Positions 37,476-44,895 of a stretch of DNA of 64,000 nucleotides are shown piece by piece. The stretch comes from Winogradskyella tangerina (GTDB taxonomy: Bacteria > Bacteroidota > Bacteroidia > Flavobacteriales > Flavobacteriaceae). Made by a program: the position numbers and the translations under genes. Within the stretch, counting starts at the first letter, position 1. Each line of letters starts with the position of its first letter. Location of the stretch: contig NZ_QERF01000010.1 of the NCBI RefSeq assembly GCF_003260205.1, positions 1 to 64,000 of the forward strand. Direction: 5' to 3'. The notes under the pieces are model-generated. The model was not told where the DNA came from. It ran no database searches and worked only from the letters and a program-made list of their open reading frames with translations.

Positions 37476-37571
37476 ATGAACAAGGAAGAATACATAAAAA
37501 AAATGAGCCCGATATTAGAAAGACGTGAGCAGCTCCTCAGTGAAATCAAGAAAAATAACATGGTGATATAA
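37476..37571 (+). CDS. Tiny helical protein, paralogue of the next one
   Basis: This 31-residue frame starts MNKEEYIKK. Its core ILERREQLLSEIKKNN resembles ILIRRKALLKEIKDKG of the frame at 37660. The shared pattern ILxRRxxLLxEIK, the A-rich leader and the tandem arrangement support coding, but the size makes this tentative. Confidence 0.4.
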   Translation: MNKEEYIKKMSPILERREQLLSEIKKNNMVI

Positions 37572-37659
37572 CTTGGCGAAATAGAAAAACCATATCCTTG
37601 CAATATAAATTATTTGAAATGAGATAGAATTTCAGGTAAATCAATAAGTAATTAATACT

Positions 37660-37809
37660 ATGGAATTTAAAATTAGTTCAACAGATTTTCTTAAAGAGAA
37701 AAATGAGATATTAATTAGGCGAAAAGCTTTATTAAAAGAAATTAAGGATAAAGGGATACAAGTTCGTTTAAATCTTGTAGCTCCGGAACATAGGCAAGTA
37801 AAAGACTAA
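37660..37809 (+). CDS. Tiny helical protein, paralogue of the previous one
   Basis: This 49-residue frame begins MEFKISSTDF, carries the ILIRRKALLKEIKDKG core shared with the preceding frame, and ends with a basic tail. It may be a short helical dimeriser. No family is recognised. Confidence 0.42.
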   Translation: MEFKISSTDFLKEKNEILIRRKALLKEIKDKGIQVRLNLVAPEHRQVKD

Positions 37810-38098
37810 CTTGGATTTTTGAGATCCTGAAGTCTACTATTTAAATGAAGTACTTCAAGATTCAGGTTGATTTCAGATCCTTGCAAATCATATATCTCAT
37901 TTCACTCAAATAAAATTGACTCAATCAAATTAATGCGCTAATAATTTTCACTTTGGAACCAAAAGATATCCTTTTACAATCCACTAAATGTGTCAAAGAT
38001 ACGTTTTGAAAGCTGTACAATTATAACTATACTATTATTAAATTCATAGACTAGTAATTATTGTTAAAATCCATGATTAACTACTAGTATATAATACT

Positions 38099-38132
38099 AA
38101 AAGCGCCTCAATTGTGACGTGCTTTTATTTTT
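38099..38132 (+). terminator. Intrinsic terminator
   Basis: AAAAGCGC pairs with GTGCTTTT (one G-T pair), followed by a T-rich run. It may end the small-gene transcript that starts near attL. Confidence 0.6.
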
Positions 38133-38254
38133 AGTAATATAAGTTAAATAGATTAATATTCACCAACCACTTTTTAGGATACTGAATTTCTTAGGTGTTG
38201 GATATAAGATTCTTGAGTAGATCATTTAGAATATATGTTAAAAATGTATAATTT

Positions 38255-38302
38255 TGTAATACAAATTGCAAAATAATTAAATAATAAATAATATGTATTA
38301 CA
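38255..38302. promoter_or_regulatory. Twin TGTAWTACA palindromes upstream of the RHH gene
   Basis: TGTAATACA (38255-38263) and TGTATTACA (38294-38302) are both perfect palindromes around a central base, 39 bases centre to centre. They precede the ribbon-helix-helix gene by 50-97 bases, where an autoregulator would bind. Confidence 0.45.
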
Positions 38303-38351
38303 TTTTTTTGTAAATTGCGTAAGACTAATTTATTAAAAGTAACCAATTACT

Positions 38352-38540
38352 ATGAATCAAGATTCTAAGGTCACCAAAAAAAAATTGAAGACTGAGTCAA
38401 AAACATTAAGATTAGAAGCTGAATTTGTCAGTGAAATCGAAACGCTAGCTGAAAGAAATTATCGAAATTTCAACAACATGGCAGAAACGTTGATGCGTAT
38501 TGGGATGCAACATTATCCTGGATTGGAATTAAGAACTTAA
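38352..38540 (+). CDS. Ribbon-helix-helix DNA-binding regulator
   Basis: The 62-residue basic protein has a predicted strand (SKTLRLEA) followed by two helices (EFVSEIETLAERNY and NFNNMAETLMRIGMQHY), the layout of Arc/CopG-type regulators. Such proteins bind DNA as dimers through the strand. Paired palindromes upstream suggest it controls itself. No toxin gene is adjacent, so an antitoxin role is not supported. Confidence 0.65.
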   Translation: MNQDSKVTKKKLKTESKTLRLEAEFVSEIETLAERNYRNFNNMAETLMRIGMQHYPGLELRT

Positions 38541-38652
38541 GAAAATAGGGTGCTAGGAATAGTGCCCTTTATTATGAAATGAAAACAAAATTAAGAAAGA
38601 TATTACATAAAAAAAGCCCTCATTTAAGAAGGCTTTATTTTAACAATATGTT

Positions 38653-38723
38653 GGGTACGTGTCCGAGTGGTTAGGTGGGTTCCTGCTAAGTTCCTTACGC
38701 CAGTTCGAATCTGGTCGTACCCT
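38653..38723 (+). tRNA. tRNA-Ser(GCT)-like gene without long variable arm
   Basis: A perfect 7-bp acceptor stem (GGGTACG/CGTACCC), a serine-type D region (GTCCGAGTGGTTAGG), anticodon loop CTGCTAA (GCT) and an intact T-arm (GCCAG-TTCGAAT-CTGGT) are present. The anticodon stem GGTTC/GTTCC has two T-T mismatches, and the class II variable arm is missing; the total is about 71 bases against nearly 90 for a normal tRNA-Ser. It is either a tRNA pseudogene or a deliberate tRNA mimic. Confidence 0.6.
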
Positions 38724-38729
38724 CAATCG

Positions 38730-38767
38730 AAAGGAATGGAATAAAATTTCATTCCTTTTGTTTTTTT
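38730..38767 (+). terminator. Intrinsic terminator after the tRNA-like gene
   Basis: AAAGGAATG (38730-38738) pairs with CATTCCTTT (38750-38758), followed by TTTTGTTTTTTT. Confidence 0.8.
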
Positions 38768-39587
38768 ATCCACTTCAAATTAACCAATTTTTTTTGGTTT
38801 TATTATCAATACAGTGTTAAATTTTACATTATTATGGTATTTTAACATTAAAATACGCTTATTATCGATTATTTAGAATGATTCTTATGTATTTGATATC
38901 ATTTAACACTTATTTCTCCTGATAGAATACAAAAATGATATCTATTTTGTTATGATTTACATTTAGTGTGAACTTATATTTTCTTACTCATAAAAGCATA
39001 TTGTTTAAACGTCACGATTAACGTAGGTTATGCGTTTAAAAAACATCTGTTGCGCTCAAAATAAATGCTGAAACCAATCAAAATGGGATCCTTATTAAGG
39101 TTTTGTACATGACATGGTACTAATTAAACGTAACACTAGCGTTTTGAATAAGTCCGTAAAGAGTCAATTATCCCCAATATGATTGTTTAGTGCATGTTTA
39201 ATGAATGATGTATGTATTTATTATGTTTATTGTGTGTAAAATAGATGTTGTCGAAGCAAATGAATCAAGATTAGAATTACGTTGTTTTAACGTTAAGATC
39301 AACCTAGAGCCAAAGACTGACAGATAAATTCCTATTGCTACAATGGGTGTTATCAGAAATTATTAAATACGTTATTCTTCGTTAGCTAATAGACATTTGC
39401 CAAAATTATTTTAACATTCGAACAACGTTAAGATTCGTGATAGTCTTGTGTTTGTAAATATTCAGGTCTATAATTTGATTTAATCTTAATTTCTTTTTAG
39501 TAATATTCTTAAATAATTATCAGGAAAAGAAAGAAGATAAATAAATCCATTAGCTCTTGAGAATATGTAAAATCGCAGGATAATAGT
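38768..39587. other. Gene-free stretch of about 820 bases
   Basis: It is AT-rich with no convincing frame on either strand. There are many short TTAACG/CGTTAA words; AACGTTAAGAT occurs near 39290 and again near 39425. A small AACCAA/TTGGTT hairpin lies at 38782-38799. It could hold an origin or binding sites, but nothing specific is shown. Confidence 0.5.
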
Positions 39588-40511
39588 TTATCCCTCTTCA
39601 AATTCTTTTATTGTTTTTCCTAAATTTGATTCTAAATAATCTTCACCGTTGGGGTAATATAATCTAACTTCCAATTTTAAATTATCAAAAACTTGAGGTA
39701 AGTCCATTGGATGAACGGTAAAGTCAATTCTCACAACGTTCAATAATTCATTAGGATAAATTGGAGAAAACCCATTAACACTTGCCTTAAATTTGTTATT
39801 ATCTATTCTAGTGAAATTGATCAAGCTGTTTGACTTATTTTTATGTTGTAAAACTCGCATACTTTTAGGAGAATTAATAAAATAAACATTTACTTTATAG
39901 TTTTCCTCCATTTTTTCTCCCTCATTATAAATGTCCACTTCAATTCCATATTGAATTTCTTCCTCATTTGCATTTTCTTTTGTTTTAGTAAGCGTCGTTT
40001 TATCTAAGACTAGCTTGGACCGAACTCTTCTTCCGTAAAGCTCACGTATTTCATACTCCTCCATCGCCACAGACTCAAAATTATATCTTTTATAGTACCT
40101 TTTATCTTTGCAAATGTGAGGAGCTTCAATACTTGAAGGAATTTGGACGACGTATATTGTTTTTTTTATTTCGTTTTGTTTTCGAATAGGAAATATTTTT
40201 AATCCAGGTATATTTCTATTAATGGTAGAACTTATGATTTGTTCTAACCATTCTTTTGTGAATTCATTCCCGTCTATAAAGGAAAATTTATGTGCTTTAT
40301 GATTCTTTTCCTCGATGCCATAAATAATTATACCACCATCAGAATTTGCAAATGCAGAAACATCTTTTGAAACTTCCTTTTTAATCGAATCTGTCTTAGA
40401 GAGTGCTCCAGCAGCTTTAAACTCAATATGTATGGATTCTTCAATTTCGTTAAATATAAAAGATTCAACGGTATTTATATCATATGTTTTTAATTTATGA
40501 AGCTCTGTCAT
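39588..40511 (-). CDS. AlbA_2 (Schlafen-core) domain protein
   Basis: The 307-residue soluble protein has an AlbA_2/Schlafen-type domain (about 18-160): ESIHIEFKAAG with Glu25 and Glu30 spaced as in the family, KDVSAFANSDGGIIIYGIEE and a late KRYNFESVAMEEYEIREL segment. The C-terminal half is a beta-rich domain I do not recognise. AlbA_2 proteins occur as regulators and in defence loci; Schlafen relatives in animals cut tRNA using an acidic triad. Nuclease activity here is speculation. It is the only evident cargo enzyme of the element and stands alone between long non-coding stretches. Confidence 0.75.
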   Translation of the reverse strand: MTELHKLKTYDINTVESFIFNEIEESIHIEFKAAGALSKTDSIKKEVSKDVSAFANSDGGIIIYGIEEKNHKAHKFSFIDGNEFTKEWLEQIISSTINRNIPGLKIFPIRKQNEIKKTIYVVQIPSSIEAPHICKDKRYYKRYNFESVAMEEYEIRELYGRRVRSKLVLDKTTLTKTKENANEEEIQYGIEVDIYNEGEKMEENYKVNVYFINSPKSMRVLQHKNKSNSLINFTRIDNNKFKASVNGFSPIYPNELLNVVRIDFTVHPMDLPQVFDNLKLEVRLYYPNGEDYLESNLGKTIKEFEEG

Positions 40512-40698
40512 TACAACAAAATTTTAAATTTCGTGAGCATAATACTTGTGATACTATTAGTCATGAATTATATCTAAATTACTCTCGAAATACGCATTAA
40601 AGATGTTCTTTTTACCCTTAAGAGCGTTTTTCAGGTTTGTTTTCGGCCTAACTTTTTGTATTTAAAAAAGTGAACATCATAAAAAGAGATTAAGAGTA

Positions 40699-40726
40699 GA
40701 AAGCACCTCTTAAGGGAAGTGCTTTC
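40699..40726. repeat. Hairpin GAAAGCAC / GTGCTTTC
   Basis: Perfect 8-bp arms enclose CTCTTAAGGGAA, which itself can partly pair. The word AGTGCTTTCG also occurs in the RNA candidate at 40940-40949. No T-run follows, so this is not a typical terminator. Confidence 0.6.
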
Positions 40727-40832
40727 GTTATCAAAAAGGGGTGCTATTAATTTTTATAAATTATCCAGCCTTAATCGAAGCTCTAAAGTTAAGAAATATT
40801 TGTTGTTTTTAATCAAATGTAAAGGAAGATAA

Positions 40833-40858
40833 TTGACGAATAAAATTCGGTATATTTG
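40833..40858 (+). promoter_or_regulatory. Promoter of the structured RNA candidate
   Basis: TATATTTG (40851-40858) fits the -7 consensus TAnnTTTG. TTG at 40833-40835 is 15 bases upstream, slightly short for a -33. Confidence 0.5.
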
Positions 40859-40863
40859 TAAAA

Positions 40864-40997
40864 TAGCAAGCGAGCTGACAATTTTATTAGCGGATGACTA
40901 ATGGTCTTTATAGAGAAAGTTTTAGTCGGTGTAAAAAGCAGTGCTTTCGCACTCTTGATGAACCTAATAACGTTTGAAGCCCACTTGCTTGTTTTTT
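40864..40997 (+). ncRNA. Candidate structured small RNA, about 134 nt
   Basis: It begins just after a -7 box and ends in a T-run (40992-40997). The ends pair: AGCAAG (40865-40870) with CTTGCT (40984-40989). Inside are a stem GACTAA / TTTAGTC (about 40896-40927) with an inner CTTT/AAAG helix, and a perfect tetraloop hairpin AGTGC-TTTC-GCACT (40940-40953). No frame crosses it convincingly. I cannot match it to a named RNA family. Confidence 0.45.
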
Positions 40998-41035
40998 GCA
41001 ACTATATAAGTTTGTGGTAAATTGTATATAGTTGC
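40998..41035. repeat. Perfect 11-bp inverted repeat
   Basis: GCAACTATATA (40998-41008) and TATATAGTTGC (41025-41035) flank a 16-base loop, directly after the RNA candidate's T-run. Confidence 0.7.
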
Positions 41036-41159
41036 CTTTAAATGCGTTAATGAGGTAAGTTTTGAAGTGCATTTAGTTAATCCTTGGTTTTCAACCTTCA
41101 ATGGTGGTATTAAATTGCTCGACCATTTTATGAAATGAAAAAAAACTGGTCAGATTTAT

Positions 41160-42116
41160 TTAAAAATTAGGCAAATCTCGAAAAAAGTCTTCGATATCCT
41201 TACCATAAAGACCTTCCTTTTTTAATTCCTCGTTCGATCGACCGGCAGTCATATCCCATAGGTGGGCATTTATGCGTATTTTATGCATTTCATTTATTTT
41301 GTTTTTCATAATGTCAACGGCCTCATTTTCAAGGTCCGGAATAATTAAAACGGTATGACCGGCTAAGCATTTTAGCTTTACTGAGTTAAGTCCGTTCTTG
41401 CCGCCGTATGCCAACCAGGTATATCTAGGCAATAAAATGGACCCAACAATAGCGGTTTTTTCACTTTCAACTAAAACAATTAATTGTTTGCCCTTCAGAC
41501 TATCAACTATTAAGTGTTCACCGAAAAGACAAGAATAATAACCGTTTTTATTCGTGTAAATATGATTGAATTTTTCTGTTCTTCTTCCATTCTTTTGGTA
41601 GTAAGAAAGTTTACACTTTTGAACCTTTAAATTTTTGTTTATTTCCCAGAACATTGTAGCACCATCGTTGTACGTTCCTATCAGGTATTCTTCTTTAACA
41701 TTGTTCGTTTTGTGGTCACCGTATGTTTTACGAAGGTAGAGTAGTAAATTATTCTCTGGCTTTATGATGGTTGAATCTATAACTGTCTGTTCTTTGATGA
41801 ATCTTTGAGACGGTTCTGCTGCATCTTGTGTTTTACGGTTTTTAAGATATGTTAGAGGTGTAAAGTCAGTAAGTTTTTCATACCTTCTTAATGCCTCGTT
41901 ATAGCTGAAACGATTTCCGTTTTCATCCTCGTAAATGGCAGGAGGTAAGGTCGCTTTGCCACAACTATGGCAATACCCAAATTGTTCAGGTAGACCAACA
42001 TAATTGACAAATTTTAGGCTCCCACTTGATCCGCGGTTTCTTTTACCGCAACATGGTGTTATCAAATTTGGATTTCTCTTGCTTGAAAAATTTAGATCAA
42101 TAATAATTCTTTTCAT
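41160..42116 (-). CDS. Primase-like protein with zinc finger and Toprim-like domain
   Basis: The 318-residue product has an N-terminal zinc-finger-like region (TPCCGKRNRG ... YCHSCGK) of the type found at the head of bacterial primases. A Toprim-like domain follows (about 210-290) with VLVESEKTAIVGS and VLIIPDLENEA. This layout matches DUF6371-type proteins of Bacteroidota mobile elements. It likely primes or initiates element replication. It lies downstream of iteron-like repeats and the DUF3987 gene, with which it probably works. Confidence 0.75.
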   Translation of the reverse strand: MKRIIIDLNFSSKRNPNLITPCCGKRNRGSSGSLKFVNYVGLPEQFGYCHSCGKATLPPAIYEDENGNRFSYNEALRRYEKLTDFTPLTYLKNRKTQDAAEPSQRFIKEQTVIDSTIIKPENNLLLYLRKTYGDHKTNNVKEEYLIGTYNDGATMFWEINKNLKVQKCKLSYYQKNGRRTEKFNHIYTNKNGYYSCLFGEHLIVDSLKGKQLIVLVESEKTAIVGSILLPRYTWLAYGGKNGLNSVKLKCLAGHTVLIIPDLENEAVDIMKNKINEMHKIRINAHLWDMTAGRSNEELKKEGLYGKDIEDFFRDLPNF

Positions 42117-42139
42117 TTCTAATTAGACTTAGGACCCCT

Positions 42140-42285
42140 GGAAACTGGAAACTGGAAACTTTTCAATAAGATGCCCTTATTTACAGTGGTTAGCAACCTC
42201 TAATCAAAAACTCTATGTTTCCTTTAAAAGTTCAATCGTACACTTTTTTAAATGTTTTGGAAACTTTTTGATTAGATAGGAAACT
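42140..42285. repeat. Five GGAAACT repeats (iteron-like)
   Basis: Three exact tandem copies occur at 42140-42160, then copies at 42259-42265 and 42279-42285 (20 bases apart). An inverted copy, AGTTTCC, lies at 42332-42338. They fall between two replication-type genes, a usual place for an origin or operator. Confidence 0.6.
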
Positions 42286-42329
42286 CTTTCTTTTCGATAA
42301 ATAGTAAGGGTTTTGAGCGTTTTTATAAG

Positions 42330-43715
42330 TTAGTTTCCTGTTTCGTCAGGGGATAAATACTTTTTAAAGAGTTTAGAAACTTGTCCCTTGCTTATTTTTA
42401 GAATCGATGTTATTACGGTTTGAGCGTTATTTACATTATTTTTTGATGCCCTGGTAATTAATTCTTTCCTGAATTCGTTTTCATTAATCTTATCTGGTTT
42501 TTGCTCTAGAGTTAATTTGAAATTGGTGTAATAAAACTCAATTATTAAGATTGATAGTTTTACTGTTTGTTTATTTATGGGGTTGTTGAAAGTTGAAGTT
42601 TTGGCGTTTTTTATTAAATGGATCAATAAAATCATTTTGTGAATATTGATTTCCATTTTTGAAGTATAGGCCTTTAGAATTTTTGGTAGCTTTTCTTTTC
42701 TCAAAATTAAATCTTGGGCATAAATCATAAGCTCTTTTTCTGCCTCATTCGAATAGACTATTCTTTCCTTTTCACTTGCCCTCTCAAGTCGAAACCTCTG
42801 ATCTAGAAGGTTTATTAATCCCAACTTATAATTTTCGTATACTATTGGATTGAGGTTTTCTCCAGATAATAGAGTGTTTTTTGTTAATTTATTAGTGAAG
42901 AGTATACGGTCAATAAAACCACTTTCTAAGTTGCCGTTTGAGAATAGTTTAGGTATAAACTCAGTTTGTATTGCTCCTAGTAATGTTGGGTATGATTGTT
43001 CGATTCTAAAGCTATCTGTAGTTTTTCTTGAAATGTCTATGTGAGAATTGGTATTTCCCTGTAAAAAAAATACCCGCCATTCCGCACCTTGATTACTGTT
43101 ATTATCAGCCATTTTTGCAATTAATCCCATCAATTCATCTATATAAATACCGATTGAATATGGGTTGTTGTAATGACTATATATCGCTGATTCTATAGTA
43201 GCGTTTTGAAGAAGCAGTTGTTTTCTTTTAACCTCTAAATTTGAGTCGTTGTTAACACTTTCTCTTAGTTTTTGTGTATCTGATCTAAAATCGTAATAAG
43301 ATCTGTCGTCATACTTTTTTAACGGCAATGTAGCAATATTCATCGGCTCAGATTTAGTGTCACCCCTATCTGAAATTATTGCGAAATATAGATTTGCATA
43401 ATTTGTATAGTTGAGCACATGCGTATAGAATGCAAGCCCAGACGCATTACTATACGCAAACAAAATTGAGCTAAACATAAAACCTTTCGGTATTCTTTTA
43501 TGCTTAAAATTTTCGTTTATAAATTCCTGCAGTTCTGAAGGGAGAGACAGAAGGATCGATTCTAACTGGTTCAAGGCTTTTTGACTATCTTCGATTATTA
43601 TTTCATCAATATTTTGTTCAATCTCGGTTAATGTTGAAAATTCTTTCTTATCTTCAGTTTGATTTGTGGCTAAATCATTGGTGCTGTTTTCAGCACCTTT
43701 TTTCTTTTCTGACAT
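42330..43715 (-). CDS. DUF3987 protein (ATPase-like, replication module)
   Basis: The 461-residue product matches the DUF3987 family: after a low-complexity N-terminus come NLYFAIISDRGDTKSEP (P-loop position, Lys121, Ser122) and a Walker B-like IGIYIDELMG (Asp193, Glu194). The P-loop lacks the usual Gly before Lys (GDTKS), so ATP binding may be altered. The last 60 residues look like a helix-turn-helix. The family is typical of Bacteroidota plasmids and islands and is thought to help replication. It sits three bases after the excisionase-like gene. Confidence 0.75.
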   Translation of the reverse strand: MSEKKKGAENSTNDLATNQTEDKKEFSTLTEIEQNIDEIIIEDSQKALNQLESILLSLPSELQEFINENFKHKRIPKGFMFSSILFAYSNASGLAFYTHVLNYTNYANLYFAIISDRGDTKSEPMNIATLPLKKYDDRSYYDFRSDTQKLRESVNNDSNLEVKRKQLLLQNATIESAIYSHYNNPYSIGIYIDELMGLIAKMADNNSNQGAEWRVFFLQGNTNSHIDISRKTTDSFRIEQSYPTLLGAIQTEFIPKLFSNGNLESGFIDRILFTNKLTKNTLLSGENLNPIVYENYKLGLINLLDQRFRLERASEKERIVYSNEAEKELMIYAQDLILRKEKLPKILKAYTSKMEINIHKMILLIHLIKNAKTSTFNNPINKQTVKLSILIIEFYYTNFKLTLEQKPDKINENEFRKELITRASKNNVNNAQTVITSILKISKGQVSKLFKKYLSPDETGN

Positions 43716-43718
43716 ACA

Positions 43719-43991
43719 CTAAGTGTTTAAGGCCTTTAATATTTCAGATTTAAGGTAATAGACTCGATTTCCTATTTTTTTTGAAGGCAACTTTCCTTTT
43801 TTAGTGTAATTCCATAGTGTGGACGTATTAATACTAAGAAATTCGCAGGTTTCTTCACGAGTGAAAAGCTGATCTTTAGTATCAGTATTATCAAGTTCTT
43901 TTTTAAAGTCCTCCAGCGCCTTTTTAACACTTTCAGATACAATAGAAGAGATTTCTGAAGGTGTGGTGTGGATAATTTTTATTTGGCTCAT
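43719..43991 (-). CDS. Excisionase-like helix-turn-helix protein
   Basis: The 90-residue product has a winged HTH_17/MerR-like domain at about 42-88: LFTREETCEFLSINTSTLWN then KGKLPSKKIGNRVYYLKSEI. Such small proteins often act as recombination directionality factors and regulators of integrative elements. Its start codon lies inside an inverted repeat (43987-44016). The DUF3987 gene follows immediately. Confidence 0.8.
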   Translation of the reverse strand: MSQIKIIHTTPSEISSIVSESVKKALEDFKKELDNTDTKDQLFTREETCEFLSINTSTLWNYTKKGKLPSKKIGNRVYYLKSEILKALNT

Positions 43992-44016
43992 AACTATTGT
44001 TTTTTATTGTTATGAG
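43987..44016. promoter_or_regulatory. Inverted repeat over the excisionase start
   Basis: CTCATAAC and GTTATGAG are perfect 8-base arms with a 14-base A/T-rich spacer. On the minus strand the start ATG is within one arm. It could be an operator or an mRNA hairpin limiting translation. Tandem AGGGATAAA (44029-44037 and 44040-44048) lies just upstream. Confidence 0.5.
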
Positions 44017-44074
44017 TACAAAAATTTCAGGGATAAATGAGGGATAAAATCCTTAAGCTAAAATTTGAATTGAT

Positions 44075-44893
44075 TTACTCCTTTTTAAATTTGACTTTTT
44101 GAAAATATTGATTTATTTGATCAATATTTTTTGGGTACTGCTGATGGTCAGGTTCATTTAAGCATATCTTGATATATCTTTCAATGGTACCTACATTATC
44201 TGTGTCAAAATCGATTAACTTCATTAACAATTTTGCAACAGTATTTGGGCTATTATTTTTTGTCAAATAAGATAATACTCCACTTTCTTTTAAATACCCC
44301 AATTTTTCTATCTTACTTAAGCTGTAATCAAGCGTAACAATTTCTTTGAAATTTCCCTTTTTATTGATTTCAATATTCAAAAGTTCTTGTTTAAGAATCT
44401 TGATTGCTTTTTTTATGTTTCTTTTAGCATCTATATGTGGGATTAATTGCAAAAACAGGAAATAATCGCAGCCCCAACCAAATTCATAGTCTGGAGTTAA
44501 ATCACGTATGTGTACAATCTCATTTTTGATACTATGTTTCAGCTTTCCGATGATTACTTTTAGATAATCCTCGTCTTCATATCCAGTCAATGGGTCGTTA
44601 TATTTAGACATATCTCTTAAAACGCATTTTACCAAGGTTTTGTAGTTGGCGCCGATAAAGAAATAATCTTCTTCTACCGAAAGAACTTGCAGTTTTCTAT
44701 ATGTCTGCCTTATTTCATCTACAATGGTTTTATCCATTTGGTCATAAAGTTTTATCGGATTTTTGTATAATAATTCAAATTTCTCGGGGTCATCCTTCAT
44801 ATTACCATATTCGTCCAGTTCAACACCAACTAGTTTAGACACGGCTGCGTATCCTAAGTTATCTAACTTTTGGTCCAATTCTTTAGCTGTCAT
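44075..44893 (-). CDS. Integrase-linked protein of unknown function
   Basis: The 272-residue soluble, mostly helical protein has no recognised motif. It starts two bases after the integrase stop, so the two are co-transcribed. Genes in this position in Bacteroidota islands are common but undefined. Its middle (GCDYFLFLQLIPHIDAKRNI) is hydrophobic enough for a folded core. I give no function. Confidence 0.65.
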   Translation of the reverse strand: MTAKELDQKLDNLGYAAVSKLVGVELDEYGNMKDDPEKFELLYKNPIKLYDQMDKTIVDEIRQTYRKLQVLSVEEDYFFIGANYKTLVKCVLRDMSKYNDPLTGYEDEDYLKVIIGKLKHSIKNEIVHIRDLTPDYEFGWGCDYFLFLQLIPHIDAKRNIKKAIKILKQELLNIEINKKGNFKEIVTLDYSLSKIEKLGYLKESGVLSYLTKNNSPNTVAKLLMKLIDFDTDNVGTIERYIKICLNEPDHQQYPKNIDQINQYFQKVKFKKE

Positions 44894-44895
44894 AG

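Larger units (their letters stand above)
37810..38351. other. Gene-free stretch with hairpins and palindromes
   Basis: These 540 AT-rich bases have no credible gene. They hold an imperfect inverted repeat with arms 38050-38060 and 38077-38088 (ACTAGTA type), a terminator at 38099-38132 and twin TGTAWTACA palindromes upstream of the ribbon-helix-helix gene. Confidence 0.6.
40512..41159. other. Structured non-coding stretch
   Basis: These 650 bases have no credible gene but hold several strong foldable elements: a hairpin at 40699-40726, an RNA candidate at about 40864-40997 with promoter, and an 11-bp inverted repeat at 40998-41035. They lie between the 5' side of the AlbA_2 gene and the 3' end of the primase-like gene. 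Confidence 0.6.

Noticed and set aside
37185-40511. Classical toxin-antitoxin pair around the ribbon-helix-helix gene
   Set aside because: No toxin-sized partner adjoins the regulator, and the tiny frames lie far upstream behind a terminator.
40813-41001. 62-residue minus-strand frame across the RNA candidate
   Set aside because: It starts at TTG, has no family resemblance, and lies over strong stems with a plus-strand promoter and terminator.
40833-41035. Retron or group II intron
   Set aside because: No reverse transcriptase gene is present anywhere in the element, and no intron domain V-like hairpin is visible.
42140-42160. CRISPR-like tandem repeats
   Set aside because: Units are 7 bases with no spacers and no cas genes nearby; an iteron reading fits better.
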